The notes beneath the pieces were generated by a model that worked only from the letters and a program-made list of their open reading frames with translations, made no database searches and was not told the origin of the DNA. Positions 51,612-60,469 of a stretch of 64,000 nucleotides of DNA are shown piece by piece. Source of the stretch: an uncultured Fluviicola sp. (GTDB taxonomy: Bacteria > Bacteroidota > Bacteroidia > Flavobacteriales_D > Crocinitomicaceae); the NCBI RefSeq assembly GCF_902168135.1, contig NZ_CABHOL010000015.1, positions 124,001 to 188,000 on the forward strand, written 5' to 3'. The translations under genes were made by a program, and so were the position numbers. Positions within the stretch are counted from its first letter, which is position 1; the number at the start of each line of letters is the position of its first letter.

Positions 51612-52514
51612 TTAGACGGTTTTCTTATAATGCACGCTTCCGCAGCAATGCTTGAATTTTTCACCGCTTTCACAGTAGCATGGATCATTTCTTCCGATCA
51701 CTTTTGTCTTCTTGGAAAGGTTGCGGTCGGCCATGTTCTGGTTGAAAATCTTCTCCAGTAGAGCATATAGTTCCGGGTGTTTTTCTTCCAGTAGTTTCGG
51801 GCGTTCAAAGAAATATTCACTGATTACCGAAAAGAATTCAGCGCGATTTGTACCTCCATAAGGGTTGATGTCGGATTTTCGGGCATAAATCCGGTCTATT
51901 TCACGGTTCATGTGGTTGATCCATGGAAGTGCATACTGTTTGTCCATCAGCACTTTCGGAAGGCCATCAATTTCTCCGTCAGTTTTGTCGATTAAATGAA
52001 CAAATTCATGAATGGCTGTGTTCTGTTTGTCCGACTCATTTTTGAAACCCAATCTCAAGGCTTCCTTTGAAAGGATCATAATTCCTTCCATGCTTTGGTT
52101 CCCCACCATCCCAAGAATTCTTTTGTCGGATTCACCTTCAAACTGGTAGTTTTCATCAAACATGTCGGGGTAAAGAAGCACCTCCCGGATATTCGCGTAT
52201 TTCCAGGAGTCGAAACCAAAGATCGGAATGATAGCGCTGGAAGCAACAAGCAGTTTATCCGTTAAACTCACATCTGTTTTTATCCCGGTGATCCGGCAAT
52301 TGAGCAAAAATTCCTGCACTTTGGATTCAAAACGTGGCTTTTCTTCATCGTTCAAAGAGTTGTAGAACAAAACTTCCCGGACCAGGATTTCTCTCCAGGT
52401 TGCCGGGAAAGGTTCACGTGGAACCTGCCATTTCGGATGGGATGCCTGTTTATAAGATCTCCAGCCCAGGGATAGGAGCAAAGAAACAATTACGAGAATA
52501 CCAATGGCGACCAT
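51612..52514 (-). CDS. MtfA-like zinc peptidase with C-terminal SEC-C motif
   Basis: 300 residues. One N-terminal membrane helix (MVAIGILVIVSLLLSLGW) anchors it. The body matches the MtfA (glucose-regulated metallopeptidase) family: the zinc motif NTAIHEFVHLIDKTDGEIDG with HEFVH near 169 and the DEF/NPYGGTNRAEFFSVISEYFFERP segment carrying the third ligand Glu. The last 25 residues, GRNDPCYCESGEKFKHCCG, are a SEC-C zinc-binding motif. The peptidase fusion to SEC-C recurs in related proteins. It is the first gene of a three-gene minus-strand operon. Confidence 0.85.
   Translation of the reverse strand: MVAIGILVIVSLLLSLGWRSYKQASHPKWQVPREPFPATWREILVREVLFYNSLNDEEKPRFESKVQEFLLNCRITGIKTDVSLTDKLLVASSAIIPIFGFDSWKYANIREVLLYPDMFDENYQFEGESDKRILGMVGNQSMEGIMILSKEALRLGFKNESDKQNTAIHEFVHLIDKTDGEIDGLPKVLMDKQYALPWINHMNREIDRIYARKSDINPYGGTNRAEFFSVISEYFFERPKLLEEKHPELYALLEKIFNQNMADRNLSKKTKVIGRNDPCYCESGEKFKHCCGSVHYKKTV
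52410..52425 (+). promoter_or_regulatory. degenerate parS-like site
   Basis: AGGTTCACGTGGAACC, which is the perfect palindrome GGTTCACGTGGAACC apart from one base. It lies inside the MtfA-like gene and matches parS at the core and right half. Confidence 0.35.
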
Positions 52515-52576
52515 GACATTAAATTAAAGTTTTGAATTTAGCATTTTTAATTTTTAATTCTGGTTAACTTTCCACC

Positions 52577-52930
52577 ATGCATTTTGACGAATTGATCCAT
52601 TTTTGTTTCCAGCTCCCGGGGGCAACCGAGACTTTTCCTTTTGATAAGCGCACCCTGGTTATCAAGGTGCAGAACAAAATGTTCGCATTGGTGGATGTGG
52701 AAGATCCCACAGGAATTAACCTGAAATGCGACCCGGAAAAAGCCGTCGAGTTGCGGGAGCGCTACGATGGGATACAGCCGGGTTATCACATGAGTAAGAA
52801 ACATTGGAACACCGTTTCATTGGAAGGATTGGTAGATGATTCATTGATTAAAGAGTTGATCGTACATTCTTACGATTTAGTGGTTTCTTCCCTTCCGAAA
52901 AAATTACAAGATGAGCTTAAGAATAGATAA
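52577..52930 (+). CDS. MmcQ/YjbR-family protein
   Basis: 117 residues of the CyaY-like MmcQ/YjbR fold: LPGATETFPFDKRTLVIKVQNKMFALVD, then INLKCDPEKAVELRERYDGIQPGYHMSKKHWNTVSLEG. These proteins may bind DNA and are linked to several stress loci, but no firm role is known. The 3' end overlaps the S4 gene by 20 bp, so they are translated together. Confidence 0.9.
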   Translation: MHFDELIHFCFQLPGATETFPFDKRTLVIKVQNKMFALVDVEDPTGINLKCDPEKAVELRERYDGIQPGYHMSKKHWNTVSLEGLVDDSLIKELIVHSYDLVVSSLPKKLQDELKNR

Positions 52931-53306
52931 ATACGTTTGGTTTGTACGTCTGGCAAAGACCCGCACGCTGGCAACCGAACTGGTTCAAAGGAATAAAATC
53001 AAGTTGAATGACATGCCCGTGAAACCATCGAAGGAAGTAAAAATCGGGGATACGTTATCTATTATCAAGAATAACGCGACGTTTAGCTACAAGATCAAAG
53101 ATTTGCTGGATCGCAGGGTCGGAGCAAAATTGGTTGCTGATTACCTCATTGACATCACAGATCCCCTGGAACTGGAAAAATTCAAAACGTACCAGGCGGC
53201 ACAAAGCGTTTACCGGGAATATGGGACCGGCCGCCCATCGCGTAAAGACCGCGACAACCTGGATTCTTTTTTCGAATGGCTGGAGGAAGATGAAGACGAA
53301 GATTAG
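52911..53306 (+). CDS. S4-domain RNA-binding protein (Hsp15-like)
   Basis: 131 residues. The S4 domain fills residues 1-60: RIDKYVWFVRLAKTRTLATELVQRNKIKLNDMPVKPSKEVKIGDTLSI, as in HslR/Hsp15, which recycles free 50S subunits carrying nascent chains. The tail is basic then acidic (EWLEEDEDED). It overlaps the YjbR gene and a terminator follows 58 bp later. Confidence 0.9.
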   Translation: MSLRIDKYVWFVRLAKTRTLATELVQRNKIKLNDMPVKPSKEVKIGDTLSIIKNNATFSYKIKDLLDRRVGAKLVADYLIDITDPLELEKFKTYQAAQSVYREYGTGRPSRKDRDNLDSFFEWLEEDEDED

Positions 53307-53364
53307 TGGTGAGCAATAAGGTGGTTTGAAACCCGCTTCATCTGTAAATGGATAATGAAAAAAC

Positions 53365-53401
53365 CCCGCAGATAACGCTTATTTTAGCTGATATCTGCGG
53401 G
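53365..53401. terminator. hairpin terminator between convergent genes
   Basis: Arms CCCGCAGATA (53365-53374) and TATCTGCGGG (53392-53401), with A-rich sequence on both sides. It serves the S4 gene and the convergent VWA gene (stop at 53412). Confidence 0.8.
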
Positions 53402-53411
53402 AAAATAAAAT

Positions 53412-55682
53412 TTACGGTTCTGCACGCAGCTGCTCGAAAACACTTACATATTCCTGTAATTTCTCAAACAAACCCTTTAGATCTGCCGGAATTGCCTGTG
53501 GGAAGAGTTTTTGGATTTGTGTAACCCCGCCGTTTGCGGCTTTTTCGGCTCCTGCCTTATCTCCCGAAGCAAATCGCTCAGCCATCAGTTTCATACTTTG
53601 ATTTACTATTGCTACTGCCATCATGCGTTTGTGGTTCATATCCAGCGTCATGTCCAGTAATCCTGTTGCCGGACTCCATTCCGGGTTCAGTTCTTTTTCA
53701 ACTGTTTTTTGTTTTTTGCTTACCGGATCGGTATAGGTCATCCGGGCAACGACTTTTTGCTTTTCAATCGCAGGTGTAGAATTGATAATGTCCATTTTCA
53801 CCAGGGCCATTTTTTGCAGTCCGGGGAATAAATGATCGATATCAACGGTCACTTTTCCGGTATTTACTTTGGCATTTTCATAACCAAGCAGCTGACGGTA
53901 AACAATCTGGTCATTGAAGAGAATTTCCAATTTTACATCCGTTCCGATCGGATCAATAATACCATCAAATGTCTTCAAAAATGCCTGGCTGTAGTGTGAA
54001 GGATCTCCGGCCATCTGCATGGTACCACCTCCGATGGTTGCCAATTGCTCCAATAACGCGGTATTGTAATCATAACCAACGCCGATTGCTGAGATTTGCA
54101 GTCCTTTGGCAGCATAGGTTTTTGCCAGGTTGATCGAAATCTCTGGCTCATCACCGCCATAACCATCAGACAGCAACACCAGACGGTTGACCATATTGGC
54201 TTTTTTATCGGCTGATAATTGCTTAAGCCCCTCTTCGAAACCAATGGAGATATTGGTTCCTCCGTTTGGCTGTAAAGCACGAATGATATCGCAAATAGCC
54301 GCTTTATTGGTAATGAATTGAGAAGGCAGTACTTTGTAAACCTGGTCGTCAAAAGCCACAATTCCGATGCGGTCCTGAGGGGTCATACGGTTAACGAACT
54401 CAATCAGGGTGTTTTTGAGCAATTCCAGTCTATTCTCATTCGACATGGAGCCGGAAACGTCGATCACAAAAAGCAGGTTTTTCGGGATCGGAACCTTTTT
54501 GTTTTTAGCATTTACTTTAAAACCGACTTCCAAAACGGCTTCTTTGGAAGACGCATTGAATTTGTTGCCCCACTTCAGGAAAAGATCTACTTCATTATCG
54601 CTTGACGGATATTGAGCCGTCACGAAGTCATTGACATTCAGCGCTACCAGGTCTTTCACGCGTGGAATGAAAGATTCGATGTTTTCCAGGCGGGGATCAG
54701 GAATGTAGTTGATAGTCTTTCCCATGGTAGCAAAACCTTTCATTCTGCTTAAATCAAGCACGCTTGCATCGCGCTGAAAAGTGAAATCAACAACATATTT
54801 TGTTTTTAACGGAAGCATGAACGACACTTTCCCGGTTGCATCGGTTTTGCCCTTGTATTTGATGGAACCGCCAACAGTTTTTAAATAAACGGGTTCATTG
54901 GCGATCGGAGAACCACCCTTCCGGATTGTAAGGTCTACAACGGCATGAGAACTGCTCGGTTTTATTCCGGCAGGAATGGTTTGAACCGTGTATTTTCCTT
55001 CCCGTTTTTCGGAGAATGCTTTTTTCTCATAGGTGAGGAAAGCCGTTCTGGCTGTGGACTCATCCTTGAAATCTGCCCATTCCAAAGATGGGATATCCGC
55101 CACATCAATTTCATAGTCGTTTTTATTCGGTACCAGGAAAATGCATTCTCCTGAGGCGTTGGTTGTGCCTGTGAACTGTTCTGCCAATGCAAAACAAGTT
55201 AGTGTGACAGGAATATTGGCCTGTGCTTTGCCCTCCCGGTTTTTTACGACCACTTTCAATCCGCAGTGATTAGCATCCGGAAGTGGCATGGATGGATATT
55301 TCTGCGGAGTTTTCTTAAAAACAATGGTTGAACGGTCCGGTAAAATGCGGTTTTCACGTTCCCAAACTTCCAGATCGTACGTGAGGTGTTTGCTGGCAGT
55401 TCCTTTTCCCCAGTTTTCTACCCAAAGACAGTTACTCATTTCCCCAACGGATCCGATCCAAAGTTCACCGTGGTCAAAAACCAGGTCCAGGGCCCCGGAA
55501 GCATTGGTCTTTTTTTCAATTCGTTCAAAGGTTTTCGCTTCTACGAAACGCACGGAAAGGTTTCCTGCTGGCTGGTTCTGATTGTTTACGACCTGCAGAT
55601 GATAATTCGTTTGGGCATGTGCAATCCCTGTAGCTATTGGAATGCAGCAAAGTGCCGACAAAAGGTGTCGAATTGGTTTCAT
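53412..55682 (-). CDS. exported VWA-domain protein with Ig-like repeats
   Basis: 756 residues with a signal peptide ending at IAHAQ. Three Ig-like or CNA_B-like repeats follow (each with G.A.AN.PVTL ... TNASGECIF, about 25-340). The von Willebrand A domain (about 400-590) has the metal site LLFVIDVSGSMS and RLVLLSDGYGGDEPE. The C-terminal 170 residues are beta then helical. VWA proteins of this type bind partners through Mg; it is probably on the surface or in the periplasm. It stands alone. Confidence 0.82.
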   Translation of the reverse strand: MKPIRHLLSALCCIPIATGIAHAQTNYHLQVVNNQNQPAGNLSVRFVEAKTFERIEKKTNASGALDLVFDHGELWIGSVGEMSNCLWVENWGKGTASKHLTYDLEVWERENRILPDRSTIVFKKTPQKYPSMPLPDANHCGLKVVVKNREGKAQANIPVTLTCFALAEQFTGTTNASGECIFLVPNKNDYEIDVADIPSLEWADFKDESTARTAFLTYEKKAFSEKREGKYTVQTIPAGIKPSSSHAVVDLTIRKGGSPIANEPVYLKTVGGSIKYKGKTDATGKVSFMLPLKTKYVVDFTFQRDASVLDLSRMKGFATMGKTINYIPDPRLENIESFIPRVKDLVALNVNDFVTAQYPSSDNEVDLFLKWGNKFNASSKEAVLEVGFKVNAKNKKVPIPKNLLFVIDVSGSMSNENRLELLKNTLIEFVNRMTPQDRIGIVAFDDQVYKVLPSQFITNKAAICDIIRALQPNGGTNISIGFEEGLKQLSADKKANMVNRLVLLSDGYGGDEPEISINLAKTYAAKGLQISAIGVGYDYNTALLEQLATIGGGTMQMAGDPSHYSQAFLKTFDGIIDPIGTDVKLEILFNDQIVYRQLLGYENAKVNTGKVTVDIDHLFPGLQKMALVKMDIINSTPAIEKQKVVARMTYTDPVSKKQKTVEKELNPEWSPATGLLDMTLDMNHKRMMAVAIVNQSMKLMAERFASGDKAGAEKAANGGVTQIQKLFPQAIPADLKGLFEKLQEYVSVFEQLRAEP

Positions 55683-55779
55683 AAGTTTTGGAAAAATGGG
55701 TTTGTATTACTCAAACAAGCTGATTTCAATTTGGTTACACTTTCGAAGAAAGAATGATTGGCCTGTGATCTGGTTTTCT

Positions 55780-55926
55780 TTATAAAACCTGCTTTTTGGT
55801 CGCATTTTGATTGAGACCGCATTTCTCACAGCCAGCCTGCTTTTTGCGTTGGGAAGACAAGTAGAATCTACGCACCAAATAGAAGGCTGCCGCTGAAATG
55901 GCTATTATGACTAAAACGAGCTGCAT
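55780..55926 (-). CDS. FeoB-associated Cys-rich membrane protein (48 residues)
   Basis: The minus strand reads MQLVLVIIAISAAAFYLVRR, then a basic stretch and GCEKCGLNQ. One membrane helix is followed by a Cys pair (C-x2-C), as in the FeoB-associated family (Pfam 12669-like) found after feoB in many bacteria. Its ATG overlaps the feoB stop (TGATG), so it is the third gene of the feo operon. Its role in Fe(II) uptake is not settled; the Cys may bind iron. It is shorter than usual gene-finding limits. Confidence 0.85.
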   Translation of the reverse strand: MQLVLVIIAISAAAFYLVRRFYLSSQRKKQAGCEKCGLNQNATKKQVL

Positions 55927-57869
55927 CAGCTAAAAAGGATGAATGTTATGTAAGCTCCAAGATACGCCAAAACGCCCATATATCCAACCTGTATGATCGG
56001 CCATTTCCAGGATTTTGTTTCACGTTTTACCACCGCAAGTGTTGCCATGCACTGCATCGCAAAGACATAAAAAACCAGAAGAGAAAGACCGCTCGCAAGT
56101 GTATAAGTCGGAGTTCCGTCATCGCGTTTTTGTGCTTTCAATTTGTCGATCAGCTGCTTTGGATCATCGTCTACTTCGTGTACGGAATAAATCGTTGCCA
56201 GAGAGCCCACAAAAACCTCCCGGGCAGCAAAGGATGTAAGCAGCGAAATACCCATTTTCCAGTCGTAGCCCAAAGGTTTTATCACCGGTTCGATGAATTT
56301 TCCCATGTGCCCCATGTAGGAGTGTTCCAGTTTTACCGAAGCCACCTGACTTTCATAATCGGCCATTGCTTCTTCGGTTTGAACTTTTGGAGCCTGGATT
56401 TTTCCGGCATAATGTTCCATGTCATTTCCCGGACCGAAACTAGCCAAAGCCCATAAAATGATCGAGATAGCAAGGATGATTTTCCCGGCATCGAAAACAA
56501 AGATCTTCACTTTTTCAAAGACTTCAATTCCTACATTTCCCCAGCGCGGAGTTTTATAGGCAGGCATTTCCAGCAGGAAAACACTCAGTTCTTTCTTTTT
56601 GAAGAATTGCTTGATGACCCATGCTACCAGTAAGGCGGAGATGATTCCCAACAGGTACAATGCGAAAAGCACCAATCCCTGAAGGTTCAGGAATCCCAAT
56701 ACGATTTTAGATGGAATAACCAGGGCAATGAGCAGTGTATAAACGGGTAATCGTGCCGAACAGCTGATCAGGGGAGCAACAAGGATTGTGGTCAGACGCT
56801 CCTGCCACGAACTGATGGTACGTGTAGCCATAATTCCAGGAATAGCACAAGCGGCACTTGATAATAAGGGAACAACACTTTTTCCGTTCAACCCGAAAGG
56901 GCGCATCAGTTTGTCGGTAATAAACACCACGCGGGCCATGTAGCCGGTTTCTTCTAAAATGGCAAGCATGAAGAAGAGCAAGGCAATTTGGGGAATAAAG
57001 ATCAAAACCCCTCCGATTCCGGGAATCACTCCGTCAACGATCAGGGAGGTAAATACACCTTCCGGCATAATTGTTCCCAGCCAGGATGCCAGTGATGAGG
57101 TTCCCAAATCAATCCAGTCCATGGGGTAGGATGCCAGGGTGAAGACAGTTTGGAAAATGACCAACAGCAGTACCAGGAAGATCAAATAGCCTAAAACAGG
57201 GTGTACCAGCCATTTATCCAGTTTCGAGGAGAAGTTTGCTTCCGTCGGTTTTTTGCTTACAGCCTGGCTCACAATCTTTTTGATATGATCGAAACGGGTG
57301 TTGGTGTCTGCAATCTGACCTTCCAGATCATTTTTCGCTTTCAGGGTTTGCTGCCTGGTTTCACGCGGAACACTTTCTTCGGCCATCCATGCTTTCAATT
57401 CACTTAGGCCGGTTCCGATCCGCGCATTGGTACGGATAATTTTTGCGTCCGGAAATGCTTCCAGCAGAGCTGAAATGTGAATCTCGAAACCATTCCTGGA
57501 AGCCACATCGGTCATGTTTAGAACCAATGCGGTATTGAATCCCATGTCGTAAATCTGAGTAAATAGTAAAAGGTTACGTTCTAGATTTGTGCTGTCTAGT
57601 ACAACGATTGCTTTTTCAGGAAAATTCGCGTCTTTCGGATTTGAAATAACGTTGTATACAACCTCTTCATCCTTGCTTCGCGGGTAAATACTGTAGGTCC
57701 CCGGAAAGTCGATAAGCTCTATTTCCTTGCCCGAGATATTCAAAAATCCGGAATGTTTGTCTACAGTTACTCCCGGAAAATTTCCCACATGCTGACGAAG
57801 GCCCGTCAGACGGTTGAATAAGGAACTTTTTCCGGTGTTTGGGTTTCCAAAAAGAGCTATTTTTTTCAT
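55926..57869 (-). CDS. feoB: ferrous iron transporter FeoB
   Basis: 647 residues. It imports Fe(II) across the inner membrane. The N-terminal G domain has GNPNTGKSSLFN (8-19), PGVTVDK, IDFPGTYS, NMTD. A helical spacer follows, and then about ten membrane helices with the Gate motifs (SSAACAIPGIMATRTISSW, FAAREVFVGSLATIYS). Length and order are standard. FeoA lies upstream and overlaps by TAATG. The tight overlaps on both sides show one operon feoA-feoB-small Cys-rich gene. Confidence 0.96.
   Translation of the reverse strand: MKKIALFGNPNTGKSSLFNRLTGLRQHVGNFPGVTVDKHSGFLNISGKEIELIDFPGTYSIYPRSKDEEVVYNVISNPKDANFPEKAIVVLDSTNLERNLLLFTQIYDMGFNTALVLNMTDVASRNGFEIHISALLEAFPDAKIIRTNARIGTGLSELKAWMAEESVPRETRQQTLKAKNDLEGQIADTNTRFDHIKKIVSQAVSKKPTEANFSSKLDKWLVHPVLGYLIFLVLLLVIFQTVFTLASYPMDWIDLGTSSLASWLGTIMPEGVFTSLIVDGVIPGIGGVLIFIPQIALLFFMLAILEETGYMARVVFITDKLMRPFGLNGKSVVPLLSSAACAIPGIMATRTISSWQERLTTILVAPLISCSARLPVYTLLIALVIPSKIVLGFLNLQGLVLFALYLLGIISALLVAWVIKQFFKKKELSVFLLEMPAYKTPRWGNVGIEVFEKVKIFVFDAGKIILAISIILWALASFGPGNDMEHYAGKIQAPKVQTEEAMADYESQVASVKLEHSYMGHMGKFIEPVIKPLGYDWKMGISLLTSFAAREVFVGSLATIYSVHEVDDDPKQLIDKLKAQKRDDGTPTYTLASGLSLLVFYVFAMQCMATLAVVKRETKSWKWPIIQVGYMGVLAYLGAYITFILFS
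57357..57372 (+). promoter_or_regulatory. degenerate parS-like site in feoB
   Basis: GGTTTCACGCGGAACA has one core change (CACGCG) and lies in coding sequence; a weak ParB site or chance. Confidence 0.2.
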
Positions 57870-58087
57870 TACTCGACTTCGATCAGGTTAGCTTCAGAGA
57901 GACGCATGGATAAAGTATACCCGGAAATGTCTACGGCAATCGGGTCCCCGAAAGGTGCTTTGAATAAGACTTCTACTTCCTTTCCCGGGTAAAGGCCCAT
58001 TTCCAATAGTTTGGGTTTGAGCTCGCTTTCAGAAATACCGAGTACCCTGGCTTTTTGATGCAAAGGAAGCTGCGCAAGTTTTTTCAT
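57869..58087 (-). CDS. feoA: ferrous iron transport accessory protein FeoA
   Basis: 72 residues, an SH3-like small protein (KARVLGISESELKPKLLEMGLYPGKEVEVLFKAPFGDPIAVDISGYTLSMRLSEANLIEV). It is thought to bind FeoB and stimulate transport. Stop and feoB start overlap (TAATG). A TAATTTTG -7 element lies 33 bp upstream. Confidence 0.95.
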   Translation of the reverse strand: MKKLAQLPLHQKARVLGISESELKPKLLEMGLYPGKEVEVLFKAPFGDPIAVDISGYTLSMRLSEANLIEVE

Positions 58088-58119
58088 GGGAACCGATCGT
58101 GTTTGAAAATTTTGTGCAA

Positions 58120-58127
58120 CAAAATTA
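58120..58127 (-). promoter_or_regulatory. candidate -7 element TAATTTTG of the feo operon
   Basis: A full match to TAnnTTTG on the minus strand, 32 bp before the feoA start. No TTG is at the usual -33 position. Confidence 0.4.
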
Positions 58128-58169
58128 ACGGAAGTATGGTAAAGGTTAAATACCCTGTTTGTGGTATAT

Positions 58170-58376
58170 CTACTGATCGGATTTCAGGTCTTTCAGAATT
58201 TGCTGAACATCGTTCTCTGTTGAAGTAAGTTTGTCTTTACAAACCTGGATCAAAGCAGCGGCACGTTTCACTTTTTCAGACAGCAGGTCCACAGAAATTT
58301 CTCCGGATTCAATGTCCGAAATAATTTGCTGCAATTCTTCGTATGCCTTTTCGTATGTCAATGCTTCTTCTTTCAC
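58170..58376 (-). CDS. xseB: exodeoxyribonuclease VII small subunit
   Basis: 68 residues from a GTG start; the family pattern TYEKAYEELQQIISDIESGEISVDLLSEKVKRAAALIQVCKDKL is complete. Several copies bind one XseA to form exonuclease VII, which degrades single-stranded DNA in both directions. xseA lies upstream on the same strand but is 501 bp away rather than adjacent, because a structured repeat element fills the gap. Confidence 0.93.
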   Translation of the reverse strand: MKEEALTYEKAYEELQQIISDIESGEISVDLLSEKVKRAAALIQVCKDKLTSTENDVQQILKDLKSDQ

Positions 58377-58437
58377 TAGACGAATTTACGGAAAATTTTT
58401 GTTTCCCCTTCCGAAGGGCAATTGACTAGTAAATCTC

Positions 58438-58455
58438 ACATCCATTAATGGATGT
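58438..58455. repeat. 18 bp perfect palindrome
   Basis: ACATCCATTAATGGATGT, immediately left of the inverted-repeat element. A related palindrome, CATCCGCTAGCGGATG, lies at 58810-58825 inside its right part. Confidence 0.6.
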
Positions 58456-58474
58456 AGTTTTCAGCGTGTTTTTC

Positions 58475-58847
58475 TTTACCACAAATGCGCAAATTTTTAG
58501 GTCGCCTACCGATGGGAGTTATGTACTTAAAACAAGTAGAGCAGGCTTGCTTTCTCTTTCTCTATAATAAATAGTTTTAAAGGGAAGGTTAGTGTTTTAT
58601 AAAGCACGCGGATTTAGTGAATTTGCTCAGATAAACAGGTTACAATCTGCGCTCCGACAAAGTCGGAGACTGCGAAATCTGCGTGCTAAATTGTTCTACG
58701 TTCAGTTCTTAAAGACTCTTTGGATAGTTACCCGTGTTAAATACATAATCGCTCTACCGGTCGCCCTTTTGATAATGGAATTTTAAGAAGCGAGTCCGGT
58801 AGGTGAGCCCATCCGCTAGCGGATGAAATTTGCGTATTTGTGGTAAA
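58475..58847. mobile_element. MITE-like intergenic element with 22 bp inverted ends
   Basis: The ends at 58475-58496 (TTTACCACAAATGCGCAAATTT) and 58826-58847 are inverted repeats with 21 of 22 matches. The CCTACCG word is also repeated inverted just inside them (58506 and 58797). Further in, AGCACGCGGATTT (58603-58615) pairs with AAATCTGCGTGCT (58675-58687), and CTCCGAC with GTCGGAG. There is no ORF of note, so it would need a transposase from elsewhere. No clear target duplication is seen, so it may be a structured repeat and not a true transposon. Confidence 0.45.
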
Positions 58848-58877
58848 ATCATGAATAATATTCAGTTGTGCCTTTAT

Positions 58878-60338
58878 TTAGGAAATCCCCTTCGTATGAG
58901 GAGAAGATGATTTCACACTTGCATGCAGCTCCTGTGCTTCGGTAACAATCTTCAATTCGTCGTTTTTCTTAGCTTGGTTTTTTGCTGAAAGCACACCTTT
59001 TTCATTCGTCACAATGGCGTAACCACGCTGTAAAACAGTAATTGGGTCCAGTAATCTTAAATGCCGCTCGGCCTGATCCAGCTTTGCTGTTTCCGATTCA
59101 AATTTCCGCGGAAGTATTTTGATCAATTGGTTTTCCTGGGTGGAAATGCGTTGAAGGTTCGCGCCTAATAATGACTTACTGTGGATTTGAAGTAGATTTA
59201 TGCCGTTATCCAGTTTGTTTTCATGGGTTTCAAAAAGGTAAGACGAAGAAGAACGTATTTTATTACGAAGTTCTGATAAATGCTGATTTGAAACAGTCAT
59301 TTTATGTTTTACCTGGAACTCGAAATCCTTGACGGTATTCAAAAAAGTGTTCTTTTCAAATTGAATAGTCGTTTGAACTTCCTGCTGGAATGATCGCGCC
59401 AATTGTGAAAATTGATTAGACGCTTCTCGCATAAAATGCTGGATTTGCTGCGGTAATTTCAGCATTATTTCATCCAATGGCTCATCCAGCTCTTCGAAAA
59501 TGCGCAGCAGGAAATAGGCCATGTCGGAAGGGGTGATCCCGTTTCGGAAAGCGATCATTTCGCACACGGTGAGGTTTGTGGAGTGCCCGATCCCGGTTAA
59601 GACCGGAAGCGGAAAAGTTGCAATGGCCTTTGCCAGTTCGTAATTGTTGTAGCAATGCATCCCAATCTCGCCGCCGCCGCCGCGAATGATGACTACTGCA
59701 TCAAAATGCTGTTTTACCTTTTCAATGCGCTTCAGTTGACTTTGAATGGAAGTAATGGCTGCATCTCCCTGTAAGGTTGCTTCGAACAGGAAGGTATTGA
59801 AGTGGTAACGTTTCGGGTGTCCGTTCAGCAAGGTCACAAAATCGGAGTAGCCCTTGCTGTCGGCCTGCGAGATAATGGCCAATCTCTTCGGGACCAATGC
59901 CATTTCCAGGTTTTGGTTTGCGTTGAGAATTCCTTCTTTGTTAAGCCGTTCAAGGGTTTCCTGTCGTTCCCGCTGCAAAGCACCCAATGTGTAATTCGGA
60001 TCAATGTCGATAATCTCCAACCCGATGTTATAGAGTGGGTGATAGGTGATCTTCACGTGGAACAGTAATTCCATTCCATCATGCAAAGGTTCCTTCACAA
60101 TCTCAAAGAACTTTTGCTGCATCCGGTCAAAATTTTGTTTCCAGATGGTACCTCGCATTTCAACGATGATCGATTCGTCTTCTTTTTGTACCAGTTCCGG
60201 GTAGCAATGCCCTTTCCGGGTTTGGTTCAGTTTATGCATCTCGGCAGTTACCCAGTAAGTGCGTGAATAGCGTTCTGCAATGGTTTTGCGGATCGATTCT
60301 GCGACTTGTTTGAGGGTAAAATGCTGTGGACTTTCCAT
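58878..60338 (-). CDS. xseA: exodeoxyribonuclease VII large subunit
   Basis: 486 residues. An N-terminal OB-fold (residues 1-100: FTLKQVAESIRKTIAERYSRTYWVTAEMHKLNQ) binds ssDNA; the catalytic part follows with RLAIISQADSKGYSDFVTLL, VVIIRGGGGEIGMHCYNNYELAKAIATFPLPVLTGIGHSTN, and a long coiled-coil region (about 290-430) that binds XseB. The RGGG and GIGH motifs are intact. Start at the ATG MESPQHFTL. xseB follows on the same strand after the repeat element. Confidence 0.95.
   Translation of the reverse strand: MESPQHFTLKQVAESIRKTIAERYSRTYWVTAEMHKLNQTRKGHCYPELVQKEDESIIVEMRGTIWKQNFDRMQQKFFEIVKEPLHDGMELLFHVKITYHPLYNIGLEIIDIDPNYTLGALQRERQETLERLNKEGILNANQNLEMALVPKRLAIISQADSKGYSDFVTLLNGHPKRYHFNTFLFEATLQGDAAITSIQSQLKRIEKVKQHFDAVVIIRGGGGEIGMHCYNNYELAKAIATFPLPVLTGIGHSTNLTVCEMIAFRNGITPSDMAYFLLRIFEELDEPLDEIMLKLPQQIQHFMREASNQFSQLARSFQQEVQTTIQFEKNTFLNTVKDFEFQVKHKMTVSNQHLSELRNKIRSSSSYLFETHENKLDNGINLLQIHSKSLLGANLQRISTQENQLIKILPRKFESETAKLDQAERHLRLLDPITVLQRGYAIVTNEKGVLSAKNQAKKNDELKIVTEAQELHASVKSSSPHTKGIS
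60049..60064 (+). promoter_or_regulatory. degenerate parS-like half site in xseA
   Basis: ATCTTCACGTGGAACA: core and right half agree with parS, left half differs. It lies in coding sequence. Confidence 0.3.
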
Positions 60339-60469
60339 TAGCTAAAGTTACGTAAAAAAGCCAATTGCTTCATTCCAAAAAGACGCATAGACATCCCGTA
60401 TTGACGGGACAAGTTATGTCTATTTGGGTAGGAAGCACGGTGATTTCGCGTGCTTCCTATATTGGAGAA

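Noticed and set aside
58592-58786. 64-codon ORF between xseB and xseA
   Set aside because: It runs across hairpin arms and inverted repeats and has no protein-like pattern.
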